Source: Cylicocyclus nassatus
Taxonomy: Eukaryota > Nematoda > Chromadorea > Rhabditida > Strongylidae
Assembly (NCBI GenBank): GCA_958299035.1
Contig: CATQJL010000316.1
Coordinates: forward strand, 50,817,516-50,881,515
Length of the DNA: 64,000 nucleotides
Direction: 5' to 3'
Position 1 is the stretch's first letter, and each line of letters opens with the position of its first letter. Made by a program: the position numbers and the translations under genes. Below, piece after piece: positions 12,025 through 24,486 of this stretch. Under the pieces are notes generated by a model, which saw nothing but the letters and a program-made list of their open reading frames with translations, searched no databases and was not told where the DNA came from.

Positions 12025-12307
12025 AGGCAGTGTCTCACCAAAATTTGGTTGTCGAGGTGCCTGTCCTACGACTATTGGCAACAATGCTATGGAGGTGAAC
12101 GCCAAGCGGAGGAAAGGTTGTTTCGCGCAAGGAGGAAACGGGAGCGTTGGCCGTGCGGGCCAAACCGCGCTTTGAGGAGCCACTTTGAGGGCAAATTCGG
12201 CGTAGAAGGGCAGGAATAGAGTAGAACTTGGGGCGGTCGCCTATCCAGGGGGTACCCTAACGAATTACGTAGAGACCCGCACTTCTTCAATTTTGATGAC
12301 ACTGCCT
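12025..12307. mobile_element. TTAA-family MITE, diverged
   Basis: The ends AGGCAGTGTC and GACACTGCCT are inverted, with degenerate TTAG/TTAT flanks and length 283 bp. It belongs with 10711-11117 and 57050-57464 by its termini. Confidence 0.6.
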
Positions 12308-12366
12308 TTATGGTGTGAAGTAAACACTTGCTTCTCGCATCTCCTGGCACTACAATGGGTAGATAG

Positions 12367-12693
12367 CAGTGGCGTACCGAGGAGGGGGGGGGGCGGGGGC
12401 CGCCCCCCCCCCGAGAATGGGTCGCTGAAAGTTACTTACATGAGATATAAAAATGTGCAGGTGACTTATTTATACTTGTAAGCAACAATTGTAATAATTT
12501 TTAAAATTTTCTAAAAATTCAATTTAGCATAAAAAATTTTTTTCTAAAATTTTGGAGTTATGAGCCCGCGAAAATTTTGAGAAACATACCAACAATTTTC
12601 TCTCGGCGCGTGGCTGACACCACGCACCTTCATCAGAAAAAATTATTTGTCGCGCACCCCCCCCCCCGGGCCGAAATCCTGGGTACGCCACTG
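12367..12693. mobile_element. hAT-type MITE with 8-bp target duplication
   Basis: The termini are CAGTGGCGTACC and GGTACGCCACTG. They are flanked by the perfect 8-bp direct repeat GTAGATAG (12359-12366 and 12694-12701). An 8-bp duplication with CAGTGGCGTA-type ends is characteristic of hAT elements. Poly-C/G runs lie just inside both ends. The interior is AT-rich and non-coding. Confidence 0.88.
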
Positions 12694-12701
12694 GTAGATA
12701 G

Positions 12702-13170
12702 TGATGAGGAACTTCAAAAATTCAATACAAGCTATTCTCATTTTGCATATCAACTCAGAAATTAAAAAAACAGAAAAGCTCAGATGTGTTAGGACTGCTT
12801 GTAGAATAAGCGAAAACATCGTAAGGATTGCGCATATGGCAATGAAAAGATTTCATGTCAGTTCCGAAAGGGAGAAAAAGCGTAGCCGAATGATAATTCC
12901 GCTCCTCGGTCGCTGCTCTATTGTAAGCAATCAAGTGAAAAGAAGAAATTCCGGCACGACCTAATGATTTGCAGCAAATTTTAAAGCCATTGATCCCGAA
13001 AGCAGTTCCGTGGAAATTCACCAATTCACTTCAAATCGTGTCAGGCGATATTAAGAGCAAGAAAATTACTTATTACTTTTGCATATTGTGAACATAATGT
13101 GACCTGATACAACTGTTCATCAAGACACTAATGCTGTAGGACGAAGATATTGTCACGTTGTCTGTATATA
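12702..13170. other. no gene seen
   Basis: No repeat ends or exon-like sequence recognised. Confidence 0.4.
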
Positions 13171-13384
13171 CAGTCGAGTAGATTTTCCGCTCAACATAGT
13201 GTGCTTGCACTGCAGGTGAAATGCGGTGAAATTTGCGCGTGAACAAATAGCTACTTCTGTGGCGCTGGCCAACTGCCGGCAAAATTTCGGCATTACTGGC
13301 ATGGCTATTTGTTCACCCGCGGATTTTACCGCATTTTACCTGCAGTGCCTGCACACTATGTTAGGCGGAAAACCTACTCGACTG
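13171..13384. mobile_element. TA-target fold-back MITE, complete copy
   Basis: The ends are CAGTCGAGTAGATTTTCCGC and an inverted near-copy. The arms fold over GGTGAAATGCGGTGAAATTT and its inverse. This is the uninterrupted relative of 7324-9334. A more diverged relative lies at about 62986-63160. Confidence 0.75.
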
Positions 13385-13766
13385 CAAGCTGTATCAACGA
13401 GCATCGGTCATGCGATGTGCTGCGCCAACTAGCGACGGTGCGGTTGTCGCGTGCGAACGCTGCTACGCATTAGGAACTTCGCGTACGACAGTGCTTCACC
13501 GCAAAAAATGCCAATGCGGGATCGATGATAGTTATACAGCCTATATTAAATTCGTTTGCGTACCGAAAATGCAGCACTTTGTGATTACCAGTGTTTTTCT
13601 TTTATAAGAGATAAGAGAAAAGGTAGAACGAGAGCCTTTGAAATTGCTTTCGTGGAATAGAGAAGAAATGTTTGTACTAGTGAAATTGTGTTCGTGGAAT
13701 AGAGAAGATATGTTTGTACTAGTGGCTTTGCGCTTGATACAGTGAGAAACTGATTTGAAGTACTTA
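13385..13766. other. no gene; short direct duplication
   Basis: Two direct copies of a roughly 45-bp unit (TTCGTGGAATAGAGAAGA, then ATGTTTGTACTAGTG) lie side by side near 13640-13725. Nothing coding is supported. Confidence 0.5.
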
Positions 13767-14620
13767 TTAGGTTGTCCGGAAATTAATGCAGGTTTTGAAT
13801 CCCAACCGCAATAAGTCATACTCTTCTCATTTCTAAGTAGGTTGCAAGGTACCGTTCGATAGAGCAAAGCAAGCTCTACCAGATGGCTATCTTGCTTTAG
13901 CAACAGCTCTGATCCACACGAGTTTCGCGCCAAAAACTAAAAACATTCAAGTGTCCGAAAAATTGAGAAAAATCGTAACTCAGTCCATAAAAATCCTATA
14001 AAAATTCTAACTTGCTCACGTAAGCATAATCCACATAGAGCATCTATATACGCCGTTGCCGTATTTTTTTCTCTGTTGAAAATCAAGAAAACGGAGATTT
14101 TCGTGCATTTGCCAAAGTGGTGCTGTGCCGATCCCACATAAGTAATTGTATTCTACAAGCCTGTACAAGTACAAACATAAATTTCCAGCTCTCTACAAGC
14201 TTTAGTTCTCGAGAAATTTGAATTTTAGCTTGAACCACATGATTAGGGAAAACTGTATTCGATAATTGGCATTTTGGCAAATGCACGAAAATCTCCGCTT
14301 TTTTGATTTTCAACAGAGAAATAAATACGGCAACGGCGTATATAGATGCTCTATGTGGATTATGCTTACGTGAGCAAGTTAGATTTTTCATAGGATTTTT
14401 ATGAAATGAGTTACGATTTTTCTCAGTTTTTCGGACACTTGAATGATTTAGTTTTTGGCGCGAAACTCGTTGTGGGCCAGAGCTATTGCTAAAGCAAGAT
14501 AGCCATCTGGTAGAGCTTGCTTTGCTCTATCGAAGTACCTTGCAATCTACTTAGGAATGAGAAGTGTGTGACTTATTGCGGTTGGAATTCAAAACCTGCA
14601 TTAATTTCCGGACAACCTGA
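13767..14620. mobile_element. mariner-like fold-back element
   Basis: The ends TTAGGTTGTCCGGAAATTAA and the inverse TTAATTTCCGGACAACCT bound two arms of about 350 bp that mirror each other almost throughout (13767-14120 and 14265-14620). The small loop between holds no coding sequence. Confidence 0.8.
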
Positions 14621-14769
14621 TACATCAAGGTCATATTGGTAGCTGCCTAACTACCATACGTATAAATTACGTTGACAAATCAAGTTTAGAAAGTTGCAAA
14701 GTATAATACATGAACGGCAGCAAAGGCGATAGAAAGACCGTCTTGCCTTCCGCTCTTAGATTTAAAATA

Positions 14770-15662
14770 TTAGGTCGTTTCATAAGTTCGTAGAGTTTTA
14801 TGAATCAGTAAAATGACAAAATTTTAGCAAAATTCAATCAGCAGTGTATGTTCAGGTATTGCGCACAACCTTTCACCACCAGGCCATCAGGTTTCCTGTT
14901 CCGTTTTCCAAAACTCAGCTGGTCTGGTCCCAAAAAAGTCGTCTAACCAGCGCCTGAGCTCGCCTTCAAAATCAAGACAGACGCGAACAGATAGACTGGA
15001 ACAAATGACAATATGCTAGAGCGAGATCTCAAGAGTACATTGGGTACTAATGTACCTCCCGGTCAAATCTTGCAGTACAGCTATGACTACGGTTGCCGTA
15101 GGGAACCAATTTTATCGCGCAAAAAAGCTCACTGGACCTGTTTATTAGGCTTTCTCTGCAGTAGGGATGAGTTTAGACGTGCAGTCGGGTTGCATACGGT
15201 ATGGACAACCATCTTGTTCTTGCCTAGCCAAACTCAGTGCAGAACCTTCTGCCCATCCTGCAAAAAGTATTCAGGTGGTATCCTGCAAACTCTAACTCTT
15301 TGTTTTTGAAGCAATCCGATCCCTCTTTTGTCTCATATTGATGAGAAAACGCCTTCTTCCATAATCGGCAAGAAAATTTGAGCAAAGCGCATTTTTTTGA
15401 TAAGAAAAAATCTGAGCAAAACGCATTTTTTTGATAAGAAAAAGAGCAAGTGCAGAAAATGCTTCTTTTTGCCTTTTAAGAATTCCTTCTTTGGAAGCTG
15501 AGGAATCAAAGCAAATCAGCTTTTAATAGAAATAATTAGTATGTTTAAAAGGGTATGATCAGCTCTTTCAATGGTCTACGCATCTTGCTGCAAATCAACC
15601 GCTCCTCAAAGAAATGAGAATGATAATGAAACTATACGGACTTATGAAACGACCCAACCTAA
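14770..15662. mobile_element. mariner-like MITE
   Basis: The termini TTAGGTCGTTTCATAAGTTC and the inverse ACTTATGAAACGACCCAACCTAA are present. The interior is AT-rich, with a short tandem duplication of GAGCAAAACGCATTTTTTTG near 15380-15435. No transposase frame is seen. Confidence 0.7.
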
Positions 15663-17758
15663 TAGTTTATGTGGGTTTCATGCTTATACTTGGCACGGGT
15701 CAGACAATCAAAGGGTTCACAGTTTCATGAGATGGAACCAAACCTGAGACTTCCGATGAGCAGCAAGAACAAGGTGAAGAGCTTTACTGAAACCGCTTCG
15801 CCCTTCGCTCTAGATTATGTGTACACCTTGAAGACTAGCTGTCCTGAGACATTTAAATCACAAGCGATGTCACTTTGTTTCTTATCCCTTGCCAAAATAA
15901 AGACATCCTTCTCAAATCGGCCGTTTCCGAATCAGTGAATTTAGTGGATGAACAGAAAGTTCAATGTAAAATAAAAGAGTAAGGAGACCTTTTTCAAAAA
16001 AAAATACCATTTTGTAACCATTGTTCTGACTCCATGTGTAAAACTCAAATATAAGTTTGTCAACGTAACGCGAACACATGGTAGTTGAGCAGAAATCATA
16101 TCGACTACGCTTACATGGCACCACATTTCTTGGCAGACGATATTCACTTGGAAGAACAAAAATATTTTCCTTTTCATCTGTCTTCTTTTCTCCGTCCTTT
16201 CGATATCTGTAAAAGTTTGGAAGAAATATGCAAAGAAATGAACAGTTTCTGGTTAGAAAATGACAAGAAGATAATCAGCATTCATAATAACATGTTGAAT
16301 CTTGTTATAGAGCCAAAGAAGGCAACAAGTAATTTTTTTTCGACATACGATGATTCATCACTTCGCTATTTGCATTAAAAATCCCAGCACTTGGTGTTCA
16401 AGCTTTATATACTGTTCTTTCTATCTCAATAAAGTTTGTGCTGATCGAACGTTTATATCAAAGTTATGAGTTACGAGAAAAACACTAAATTATTTGCTGT
16501 TTTGTATTGCTTGCTCGAAAATGATAACTTTACAGAAGAGTTGAATCAGAACGAGATTGTCCAGGTAGAAAGGGTAAGACATAAAACCTACAATACTGCT
16601 CCGATTTTTAGTGCAAGTTTCAGATTTTTAATGAAACTACATAACAAATCAAAATTTGGATGATTTTTCGACAATTTGTATCTCTGCGACGTATGCATGA
16701 AGAACATCCTTCCAAACACTATATTAAAGCTCATAACTTCGTCTTTATGAAACAATCAGTTTTATAGAAGTCCTTTGAGAATATGAGAAATGGTCTTTGA
16801 AAATGGCGCGATCAAACATTCGGGCCAACTTAATATATCTGTGACTTAACTTTGACTTCAATCCGCTGCGAATACTGAGACTATCATGCTTTGACGATTT
16901 TATGCAAGAGGGACGAAAACATTTTCATGTACAAATTAGAACTATGCAACTGAATTTATCTAAATTTGCTTACTGCATTGCTCTTTTGCAGCAAGTGCCA
17001 GTGCAGCAACAAAGGACAATTTATATAAAATCAAACTACAAGTGATGATGTTAGTAACCATTTTGAGCTGTTTTACAAAAGCCTGTAGCTTGTATGAGAG
17101 CACACTTAATCCTTCGCAACAAGACCAAAATTAGGGCAAATATGCTTATTTGAAAGGGCACCGTCATTGTTACGAATCCCCTTTTTTCAAATTCTTCTTG
17201 CTCTCATATTTGTTCCTACTATTTCCCATTCCGCGCAAGCGAGTCATTAGAGAGTATTTCTGAAAAAAAATTGCTGCGTCCTTCATTCCAAGAACATGGC
17301 TATAACTCTCATTTTTTCTATATCCACCATTGCTTGTGTACTGTGAACTAGTCCAGTTATTTGGTACAAGAAAGTATCCCGTTTGAGCACATTAGCAATC
17401 TGATAGTTTGTTTGTCATCTAATCGGGAATTCATGAGAGATGTGCATGGAAAACAAGTGAACACGAAGTTTTTCTTTGTTTCTTAAACAACTACAGTTTG
17501 CCATCTGGAAATCTGTGACATTCGTTTATATGTCCGTGGATAATCACGAGACGCATTTTATTTGTGTGTTTCTGCTAACTGCGAAAATTTGCTCGCAAGA
17601 CAACTGCAAACAGGAATTCAACTTTTTCTTTTGATAGTCAAATAAATGGTGATACTTACGCATATGCTAGGCTAATTCTTGGCACAATTATTAAAATTGT
17701 TGACCTACTCCATGAAGCTGGACGCGTTGACTATCAGTAGCTAACTATAAGAACTTAC
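15663..17758. other. no convincing gene; remnant mariner end
   Basis: About 2 kb of AT-rich DNA. A diverged mariner right end (GCGATCAAACATTCGGGCCAACTTAA) lies near 16808-16833 without a clear partner. Short frames near 16085-16378 have no supporting splice structure or recognisable domain. Confidence 0.4.
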
Positions 17759-17999
17759 TTTAGCTGGATATAGAGAAGAGAAAATAACCATAATTGCACG
17801 ATGATGACAATAATCAATACCATGATAATGAAGCAAGCAAACCCAGAAGAATCATCTTTTGACTTCCTTCCTGATTTCAGCTGTAATTGATTTATGTCAC
17901 TATAAAGTTTATCAATTTTGAAGAACTTCTGCAAAAGTTGTTCACACAATTTCGACTTGTAGGGCTTAATCTGGTGCTGGACATAATTACAAATACATT
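17759..17999 (-). CDS. candidate exon with transmembrane segment
   Basis: A minus-strand open stretch bounded by TTTCTAG (acceptor-like) and GTAAGT (donor). It would encode a charged, helical segment (LLQKFFKIDKLYSDINQL), then KSGRKSKDDSS and about 25 strongly hydrophobic residues (17755-17840). It resembles the membrane anchor of a small protein but matches no family I know. The acceptor lies inside the end of the neighbouring Tc1-like element, which weakens the case. Confidence 0.22.
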
Positions 18000-19509
18000 C
18001 TAGAAACTACCGTAATTTGCGTTCTTGTGGATGAAATTGTTCGAGACTTTGCTGTATAGTGCGCATGTTAGCCTATCATGACTCCTCAAAATGGCTTCCA
18101 ATTTTGTCGAATTCGAACGGAGAAAAATAGAAAAATTTGAAAATACCCTATCGAAAGCTGGACAAAATTATAAAGACACCTGGGTTTTTTTTTCTGAACA
18201 TCGCATCCCCTGACTTCAAGAATTTTTTGTACTGTTACATACTAGAATATGAAACATTTGCAACATATGCGACCTGTCTCCTTTCCAAAGGGAAATGTCC
18301 GCATTTTTTGCTTTCAAAAGCACCAAAAGTCAATCTGCTTTAACAGACAGCTGGTTTAAAGACTTTTTAAGCTCTTGTTCATTACAAATGATAGTCATGG
18401 AATCCACTGACGCTTTGGATAAATAAGGTGAAGAGCGCATTTGCAAACTTTGCGTAATCGATGATATGGACGGAGAGACTCCAACCTCAAATAAACATGC
18501 CATGCATTTGAACCACAGAACTCAGTTTGCAAATAAAGTGCTGGACTTGATTTGTTATATTGCCTACATGGTGATGCAGCTTTCGCAACAACTTCCAGAT
18601 TTTCCCTAATGATGCGGTCGCGATTTAGATCTGATTGAGAGATACTTTCCACGAAAATTCTCTGCGAGCAGTGGATTCGTGATAATCATATATCTCACTA
18701 TCATCCTCTCTCTTTCATGTCAAATTCTACCCAAAGAATGAAATTAACCAAGATTTGGAAGTTTTGAGCAGTCTCCTGTTCTATTTCGTGATCTGAGTTG
18801 GCTATGATTATGCAGGGTGTTCCACTCAACATTCAGTGGATGACAACTGCGGCTGAACCATAATGCTAACTTCGAAGTTCTTTCTCCTGTGCCCACAAGT
18901 TTACTATTTATACAGAGGACGTAATGGCTACATCACAGTATTTTCTGTTGCTTGAAAATTGAGTTTTGTGGTTTCAAAGCGTGACAAACCTATGTTGAGG
19001 ATGGAGTCTGTCCGTCAATATCAGCGACAGAGTTTACGAAAGCGCTCTTCAATTGTTTTATCGGAAAGGCTCAGTGGATTCCATGATTATCATTTGAAAT
19101 TTGAAAAAAAAAAGCTTGAAAACTTTTAAAAACTAATATTTGTTGAAGCAGATTGACTTTTGGTGCGCTTGTAAGCATGAACATTTCTTTGGAAAGGATG
19201 ACAGATCGCAGATGTTGCAAATGTTTTATATTTCAGTAACAAACTGTTCAAAAAATATTAGAGTCAAGGAATGTGATAGTGTTCAAGAAAAACAGGTGTC
19301 TTTATAATTTTGTCCATCTTCCAGTAGGAGGGGGTTTTCGAATTTTCCTATCTTTTTCCCGCTCAAAACGAAAAGATTGTGCCTTTTGCCTTTTTGAGGG
19401 GTCATGGTAGGCTAAAAGCGCAGCACACGGCAAAGTTTCAGACAGACCATCAACAAGAAGGCAAATTACGACGATTTCTAGTGCGTCTTTCTGTTTATGT
19501 CCAGCACTG
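17971..19509. mobile_element. Tc1-like fold-back element
   Basis: The right end is TTATGTCCAGCACTG followed by TA; the left is GGTGCTGGACATAA. These are typical Tc1-type termini (CAGTGCTGG). The arms (about 17971-18490 and 19000-19509) are complementary throughout. An inner pair, GGACAAAATTATAAAGACACC, at 18161 and 19293 suggests one Tc1-like MITE inside another. Confidence 0.75.
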
Positions 19510-19519
19510 TATAAGGCAT

Positions 19520-19735
19520 TCGAAAAATCGTGACAATGGCCTGACCGAGTGCGACACGCACGTACCTCCCGGAAACCGCGTTCTCTAGGTTTTTTCTCTA
19601 CTCGAATGGTTTTTCTGATTACATATGACAGTATTTAGACATTAAGACTGAGCTGAGAGTTGAGGTCAGGCAGTTTTGTATGAATGTTTTCTGCTCTTGT
19701 GGGTGCAAAGACAGTCAGATCTGTCGTCACGACTT
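19520..19735. mobile_element. small MITE, AAAATCGTGACRA family
   Basis: It shares ends (AAAAATCGTGAC / CGTCACGACTTT) and interior (TACTCGAATGGTTTTT, ACATATGA) with the copies at 23752-23975 and 39973-40191. Length is about 215 bp. Confidence 0.65.
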
Positions 19736-19871
19736 TACAAACGATGTATAGCTTGTCTAATCAGATGATTAAGGTCAAACATGTCTACGAACGCACTCTT
19801 CCTTTTAGCCGTATATTACGCCCTCTTTTGTGCAATTCCTTGCATTATATTTCCTTGCGAACATGTATATC

Positions 19872-20438
19872 TTCAATACGTTGACGACGAGCTGTTTTTT
19901 GACGTCTGTCCCTGTGGACGAACCTTTTCCGGGCATTTTTAAAGCCGGTTGCATGTATGTATGTAACCATCTATGCGTGAGGTACAAAAATGCAAGTGGG
20001 CGGGGTAGCTCCGCCCACTTTTGAGCCCCGCCCACTTTTCAAAAATGCTGGAAATTGCTCAAAATCAATAAATTCTTAAAAACTCCAGTATTTTTGAAAA
20101 GTGGTCGGAGCTTGCCACTCAGGGGGTGGGGCTTGCTTAATGGGAGGCAGGGTCAAAATTAAGATTATTCAAGGTTCCCCAGTCATCTACGAGCTTTTCT
20201 ATGCGATTTGAGAACGAGAAAAGTTTTTGTAGAGGGCAAAGGAGTGGGCGGAGTTTGCCAAAAGAGGGGCGGGGCCAACATGAAAAACTGAGCCTAAATT
20301 GATTATGTGTACACAAATTGGAACCATTGCGCACATTAGAACTGGTGTTTAGGGTGTCGCGCACCATTGCGCGGCATCGTCCACAGGGACAGACTGCCTG
20401 TTGCGCACCATTGCGCGACACTGTCGTCAACGTTTTAA
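19872..20438. mobile_element. TTAACACGTTGACGAC-type MITE
   Basis: The left end (CAATACGTTGACGAC) and the right end (GTCGTCAACGTTTTAA) are inverted. Subterminal CTGTCCCTGTGGACG and its inverse also match. Inside are hairpins of GTGGGCGGGG/CCCCGCCCAC. It is related to the copies at 27492-28191 and 40192-40425. Confidence 0.65.
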
Positions 20439-20914
20439 TAGTCGACAAATCATGCTTATTCGCAGCTCGGGTACACAATCTTATACCCAACGACAGTACA
20501 GGGTGGCCGAAAAGTATGGGCGTCACACATTTGTTTGCAAAATATCTCTTAGAAAACAAGGTTTCGTAAAATTAGTTGTGCATGTCAAGAGGGGAGGCGT
20601 CCTTTTGTGTTACTCCTACGAGACTGGAATCTTGTACATGCATACAGACTCTAGCTGCTTATCTTGAATTGATGCGTCAAAACATATTTGAAGGATGTGC
20701 CCGTCGCAAGCCCGTGGCGGTGCTTCTCTTCCGAATCCAGCGAATTCTAAGACGTGAGGTTTCGAAAGGCATAGATGAGGAATAAGACAGTGCCGTAAAA
20801 GCGATAGTTTATCCTTTGCAACGGTGCTGACTGAACCCGCCGCAGAGCCTTACAAGTGGATGCAGATTCGGAAATTTCGTATGCATTTGAACACTTAGTG
20901 CGAGCATATTTCAT

Positions 20915-21395
20915 ACTAGCTGGCTTTCCCGGCTCCGCCCGGCCTTTCAAAACACTACGACAAGGGTCCCCTCCTATCCATGTACAACCTTCCCCTGTGC
21001 CCACTTCTTGCCAATTCCCTATTCCGCTGTGTTAGTAATCAGCATGCTCGATTACCCCTGTGCCAACTCCCAGCCCCGTAGCTCAAGCTTTGCAAAAAAT
21101 CGATAAAATCGATAAAAGTTATCGATCATTTTGAAAACTAATATTGTATTCGGAATCCCCATGCTTGATTACCCCCTGTGTCAACTTCCAGCCCCGTAGC
21201 TCAAACTTTGCAATAAAAATCGATGAAATCGATAAAATCGATATCGATCGATAACGAAAAGTAGCCTACCCGCCTCTCCCCGATGTGTATGTGTGCCAAG
21301 TTTGGTCCGGATAGGTTGAGAAATAAAAATTTCTGTTCGGAACATACGTACACACAGACAGACAGACAAACAAACATTCAGCTTTATATACAAGA
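20915..21395 (+). mobile_element. ACTAGCTGGC repeat family, copy A1
   Basis: It starts ACTAGCTGGCTTTCCCGGCT and ends with a (GACA)n/(CAAA) stretch plus CAGCTTTATATACAAGA. The interior has two units containing CCAGCCCCGTAGCTCAA and AAATCGATAAAATCGATA. It is shared with 26718-27456, 34339-34946 and 43581-43717. The mechanism class is unknown. Confidence 0.7.
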
Positions 21396-21396
21396 C

Positions 21397-21652
21397 TAGT
21401 GCTTCACCTCTGCTTCGCAGAGGCTCGCACTGGCCATCAAGAAACGATGGTAAACTTGCGATGAGAAAGCTTTCTTTTAGATTATTGCCAGGTTGAATGC
21501 GGTGAGAGAGTCGTAATTGAAAATGAACCATACTCGCTATCAGAACCTCACATGCCGCAAAGTATTGTAAACGTTCCTCACTGTATTTTCGTAACAGACA
21601 GACTTACAGACCGACAAATAAGCAGATTTTATATGTCATGATATGTCAATGT
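21397..21652 (+). mobile_element. hairpin/CA-repeat element, short copy
   Basis: It begins with the family hairpin (CACCTCTGCTTCGCAGAGGC) and ends at GTAACAGACAGACTTACAGA. It lies directly after copy A1, so two repeat families are joined end to end. It is internally deleted relative to 1592-2271. Confidence 0.6.
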
Positions 21653-21752
21653 AGAGGATGTCCAGAAGCTATCGGCGCATCAGCCTTTATGACAGAACTC
21701 AGGGAAGGATATATTATATGTTGTAACGCCCATACTTATCGGCTACCCTGTA

Positions 21753-22319
21753 TATATGTGATTTTTGACTAACGCGAATTCGTGTTTCCACTCACTTGCG
21801 TCAATCGCAAACTGGTAAATCACTCATTATCACGGCTGTCAATAAGTCAAACAAATTCTCACATTTCGCTCTTCAAGTACAAAAAAGCGGCTACGGGTTG
21901 CGAGATTGCTTGTTGATCTCTGCTTTGAAGCAACAGTATGGCTGCAAAGCAGAGCGAGAGGCGCCAGGTCTTAAAAATCCTTAGACTGTTTTGAAATCTG
22001 CAAGCGGAATGTGAAAGGTTTCAACCGCGCATTTACCGGTCTAGTCTGAGGTAGAAGCGTCGATTTCTCTTCTTACGACAAAACCCAGCGATATCTGCAA
22101 ACTTCAAAGCGATGAGATCAACAAGCGGCATCGTCAAAGCGCGTCGTCGGTATCCTACAGTTCTGCAGACGGAGTGCGAAAAGCTAACAACACAATTTTT
22201 CGGTGATCGCATACCCACCGGCGGCTGTTTGAGTATCGAGAAGGCTTGTTGAGCCGCATTCAAGACCCTTGTGATGCTCGGGCGGCAGTGGAACTAAAAA
22301 TGCAATGAGTCACGAGATA
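21753..22319. other. no gene seen
   Basis: No repeat boundary or exon recognised. Confidence 0.4.
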
Positions 22320-23476
22320 GAGTGCTGGCCATAATTATAAAGACACTCTTGGTGCAAAAGTTTTGTCAGTTTTTCAATCCATTGGCAAGCACGCTAGAAT
22401 GAAGATAAACGCTTCAAAAAGTATCCGAAGCAGAATTTCTTCCCCTTTCCAGCTGCTAAACCCGTTGTGTTTCGTTGAGAGAATGACGAGATATTTGCCG
22501 AAAATTACAACCACTTGTTTTTACCATGTCCAACTTTCACTAATTTTTAAAATTTTTGTATGAGATTTTCGGAGAAGCCTCCATAACCACCAGATAGCGC
22601 AAACCTTTTGTTAACAAATGCAATTTTTTTCTTTTGTTCAGCTGCTTTTTCAGGATTTTGCTGAGTAGTTTTCTAAAAGTCTTGTGTTTTGGAAAAATCG
22701 TGTTGTAGAGCCGTCCCTTATATTGGAACTTGCTCGCTCACTATAGGCTAGGTCGATATGGTCTCTGTGGTTGCGGCGTACCCGCCGCAGCTTGGTATAT
22801 TTGTGTGTGTTGTTCTCTAGTTATTCCTAGTGAACCCTCGACATGTACGCCGATAGGCAGAGGGGGAACTTTTGTGTTTTTCTAATAAGTCGTCAACGGC
22901 TTAACGCGTTCCACATCAAATCGCATAACCTGTTATTGCATCAAACACTGCAAAACCTATAAAATACTGAGGTTTCAAAACTCGAGTATTACTACCGCTA
23001 CCATTACAAAGTAAATGAGCGATTTTCGCTTCAAATTATGAAGATTTTGAAAGATAGGTTACGTCAGTGCGCACTCATGAAATTGAGAAATACTACGATT
23101 TTCCTTACAAAATTCGTAGAAATTCTAAAAGACAAGGAGTAGGGCTACAAAAAATTGCTTCTGTTAGCAAAAGGTCTGTCCTATGTACTGGTTATTAGGG
23201 TTCTTCCGAAAGTTTCATACAAAAATTCTGAAAATTAGGGAAAATTGGATATGGTAAAAACGAGTGGTTGTAATATCCGGCGAATATCTCGTCATTTTCT
23301 CAACAAAACACAACGGAAGTTTAGCAGCTGGAAAGGAGAAGAAATTCTGCATTGGATACATTTTGAAGCTTTTGTTTATCTTCATTCTAGCGTGTTTGGA
23401 TTAAATTGAAAAATGGATTGAAAAAACTGACAAAACTTTTGCACCAAGAGTGTCTTTATATATATGGCCAGCACTG
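22320..23476. mobile_element. Tc1-like MITE, 1.16 kb
   Basis: The left end AGTGCTGGCCATAATTATAA and the right end with inverted TATATGGCCAGCACTG are the classical Tc1-type terminus. TIR complementarity continues through GACACTCTTGGTGCAAAAG and further inward (22363-22560 against 23215-23440). No transposase frame is intact. Confidence 0.78.
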
Positions 23477-23751
23477 TATACGACAACTTCTTCATTTTGT
23501 ACTTGCTATAGTGTGACGATTGATCAGTGTTCTTCATATGACTTGCAATCATTCAGTCGATGCAACCTCAGCGGGAAATGAACGCTACAAAAGGCGCTCC
23601 CCCTTAACTAATGCTAGTTAACTTGTTGCCTCAAATTTTGCCTCTTATTGTTCATTAAATTCTTCTTGATAAATATTCCTGGTTCCTCACGTGCCGCTCA
23701 AGCGAAGACTCGAAAGTATCCGAGGTCGAGGACACATTATAGTTCATTTGT

Positions 23752-23975
23752 AAAATCGTGACGACAGACTTTACTGCGGACTTTGCGCCCATAGAGGCAT
23801 AAAAGCTTACACAAGAAGGCAGCACCTCAATGTCAAGCTCAGTCACTTCCAAGGTCTAAATAATATCATATGTAAGCAAAAAAAACCATTCGACTAGAGA
23901 TGAAAATCAAGAATACGCGGTCTCCTGGAGTGGCGTGCGTGTCGCGAACGGTCGCGCCATCGTCACGATTTTCCA
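23752..23975. mobile_element. small MITE, AAAATCGTGACRA family
   Basis: Reverse-oriented relative of 19520-19735, starting AAAATCGTGACGACAGAC and ending GCCATCGTCACGATTTT. The interior shares CATATGTAAGCAAAA and CCATTCGAC. Confidence 0.65.
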
Positions 23976-24307
23976 ATTGCCCTATACTTTCCATTTAAAA
24001 TCTGGTTGTTCTGATGTCGTCAATTGGCTTTCTAAGTACATAGTCAATCCAAATGAGATAAAGTGAGGGTTGCAATTTGCGTGTCTAAATGTGGTATCAA
24101 AAAACTGGCTTTCGCAAATCACATTTTGTAACAGCAGGTTTGTGCAGAGAAATGAAAAATGCAATTGAAGGAGAAGAACATATTTTCTATGCGCTCGTGT
24201 TGCAGAATGTGTGCAATACAAATAAGGCGAAACCATAAACTTATTTTTCGAGCATTTTGATGGATTTACGACAATACAACTATTGATGAATTTGACGCGT
24301 TGCTAAT
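23976..24307. other. no gene seen
   Basis: AT-rich DNA without a recognisable feature. Confidence 0.4.
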
Positions 24308-24470
24308 CCACCGTTATTAGAACCCTGAGGTAAACCCTACCTTCAGGGGTAGGTTTTACCCTTAGGTTTCATTGGCCATATTCATCAACTAACCTTTGAG
24401 GGTAGGGTTTACCTTGGCAAGCGATTAACCGTTCATCAACGAACCTCATGGGTAGATCTTAGCCTCTGAG
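24308..24470. repeat. GAGGTAAAC palindromic cluster
   Basis: Alternating inverted motifs (CCTGAGGTAAACCCTACC, GGGGTAGGTTTTACCC, GAGGGTAGGGTTTACC) are spaced with ATTCATCAAC. A related cluster type (ACCTTGAGGTAAATT) occurs at 35890-36010, 37350-37440 and 38630-38910. Confidence 0.6.
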
Positions 24471-24486
24471 TAAATCCCAGAAAGCG

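Larger units (their letters stand above)
20499..21750. mobile_element. TA-target element with nested repeats
   Basis: The ends CAGGGTGGCCGAAAAGTATG and the inverse CATACTTATCGGCTACCCTG are flanked by TA (20497-20498 and 21751-21752). Its length is largely due to two later insertions (20915-21395 and 21397-21652). The termini resemble those of 57618-58297, so it is Tc1/mariner-like. Confidence 0.72.

Noticed and set aside
16085..16378. 97-codon plus-strand frame
   Set aside because: No ATG at the open start, no recognisable domain and no paired splice sites in phase.
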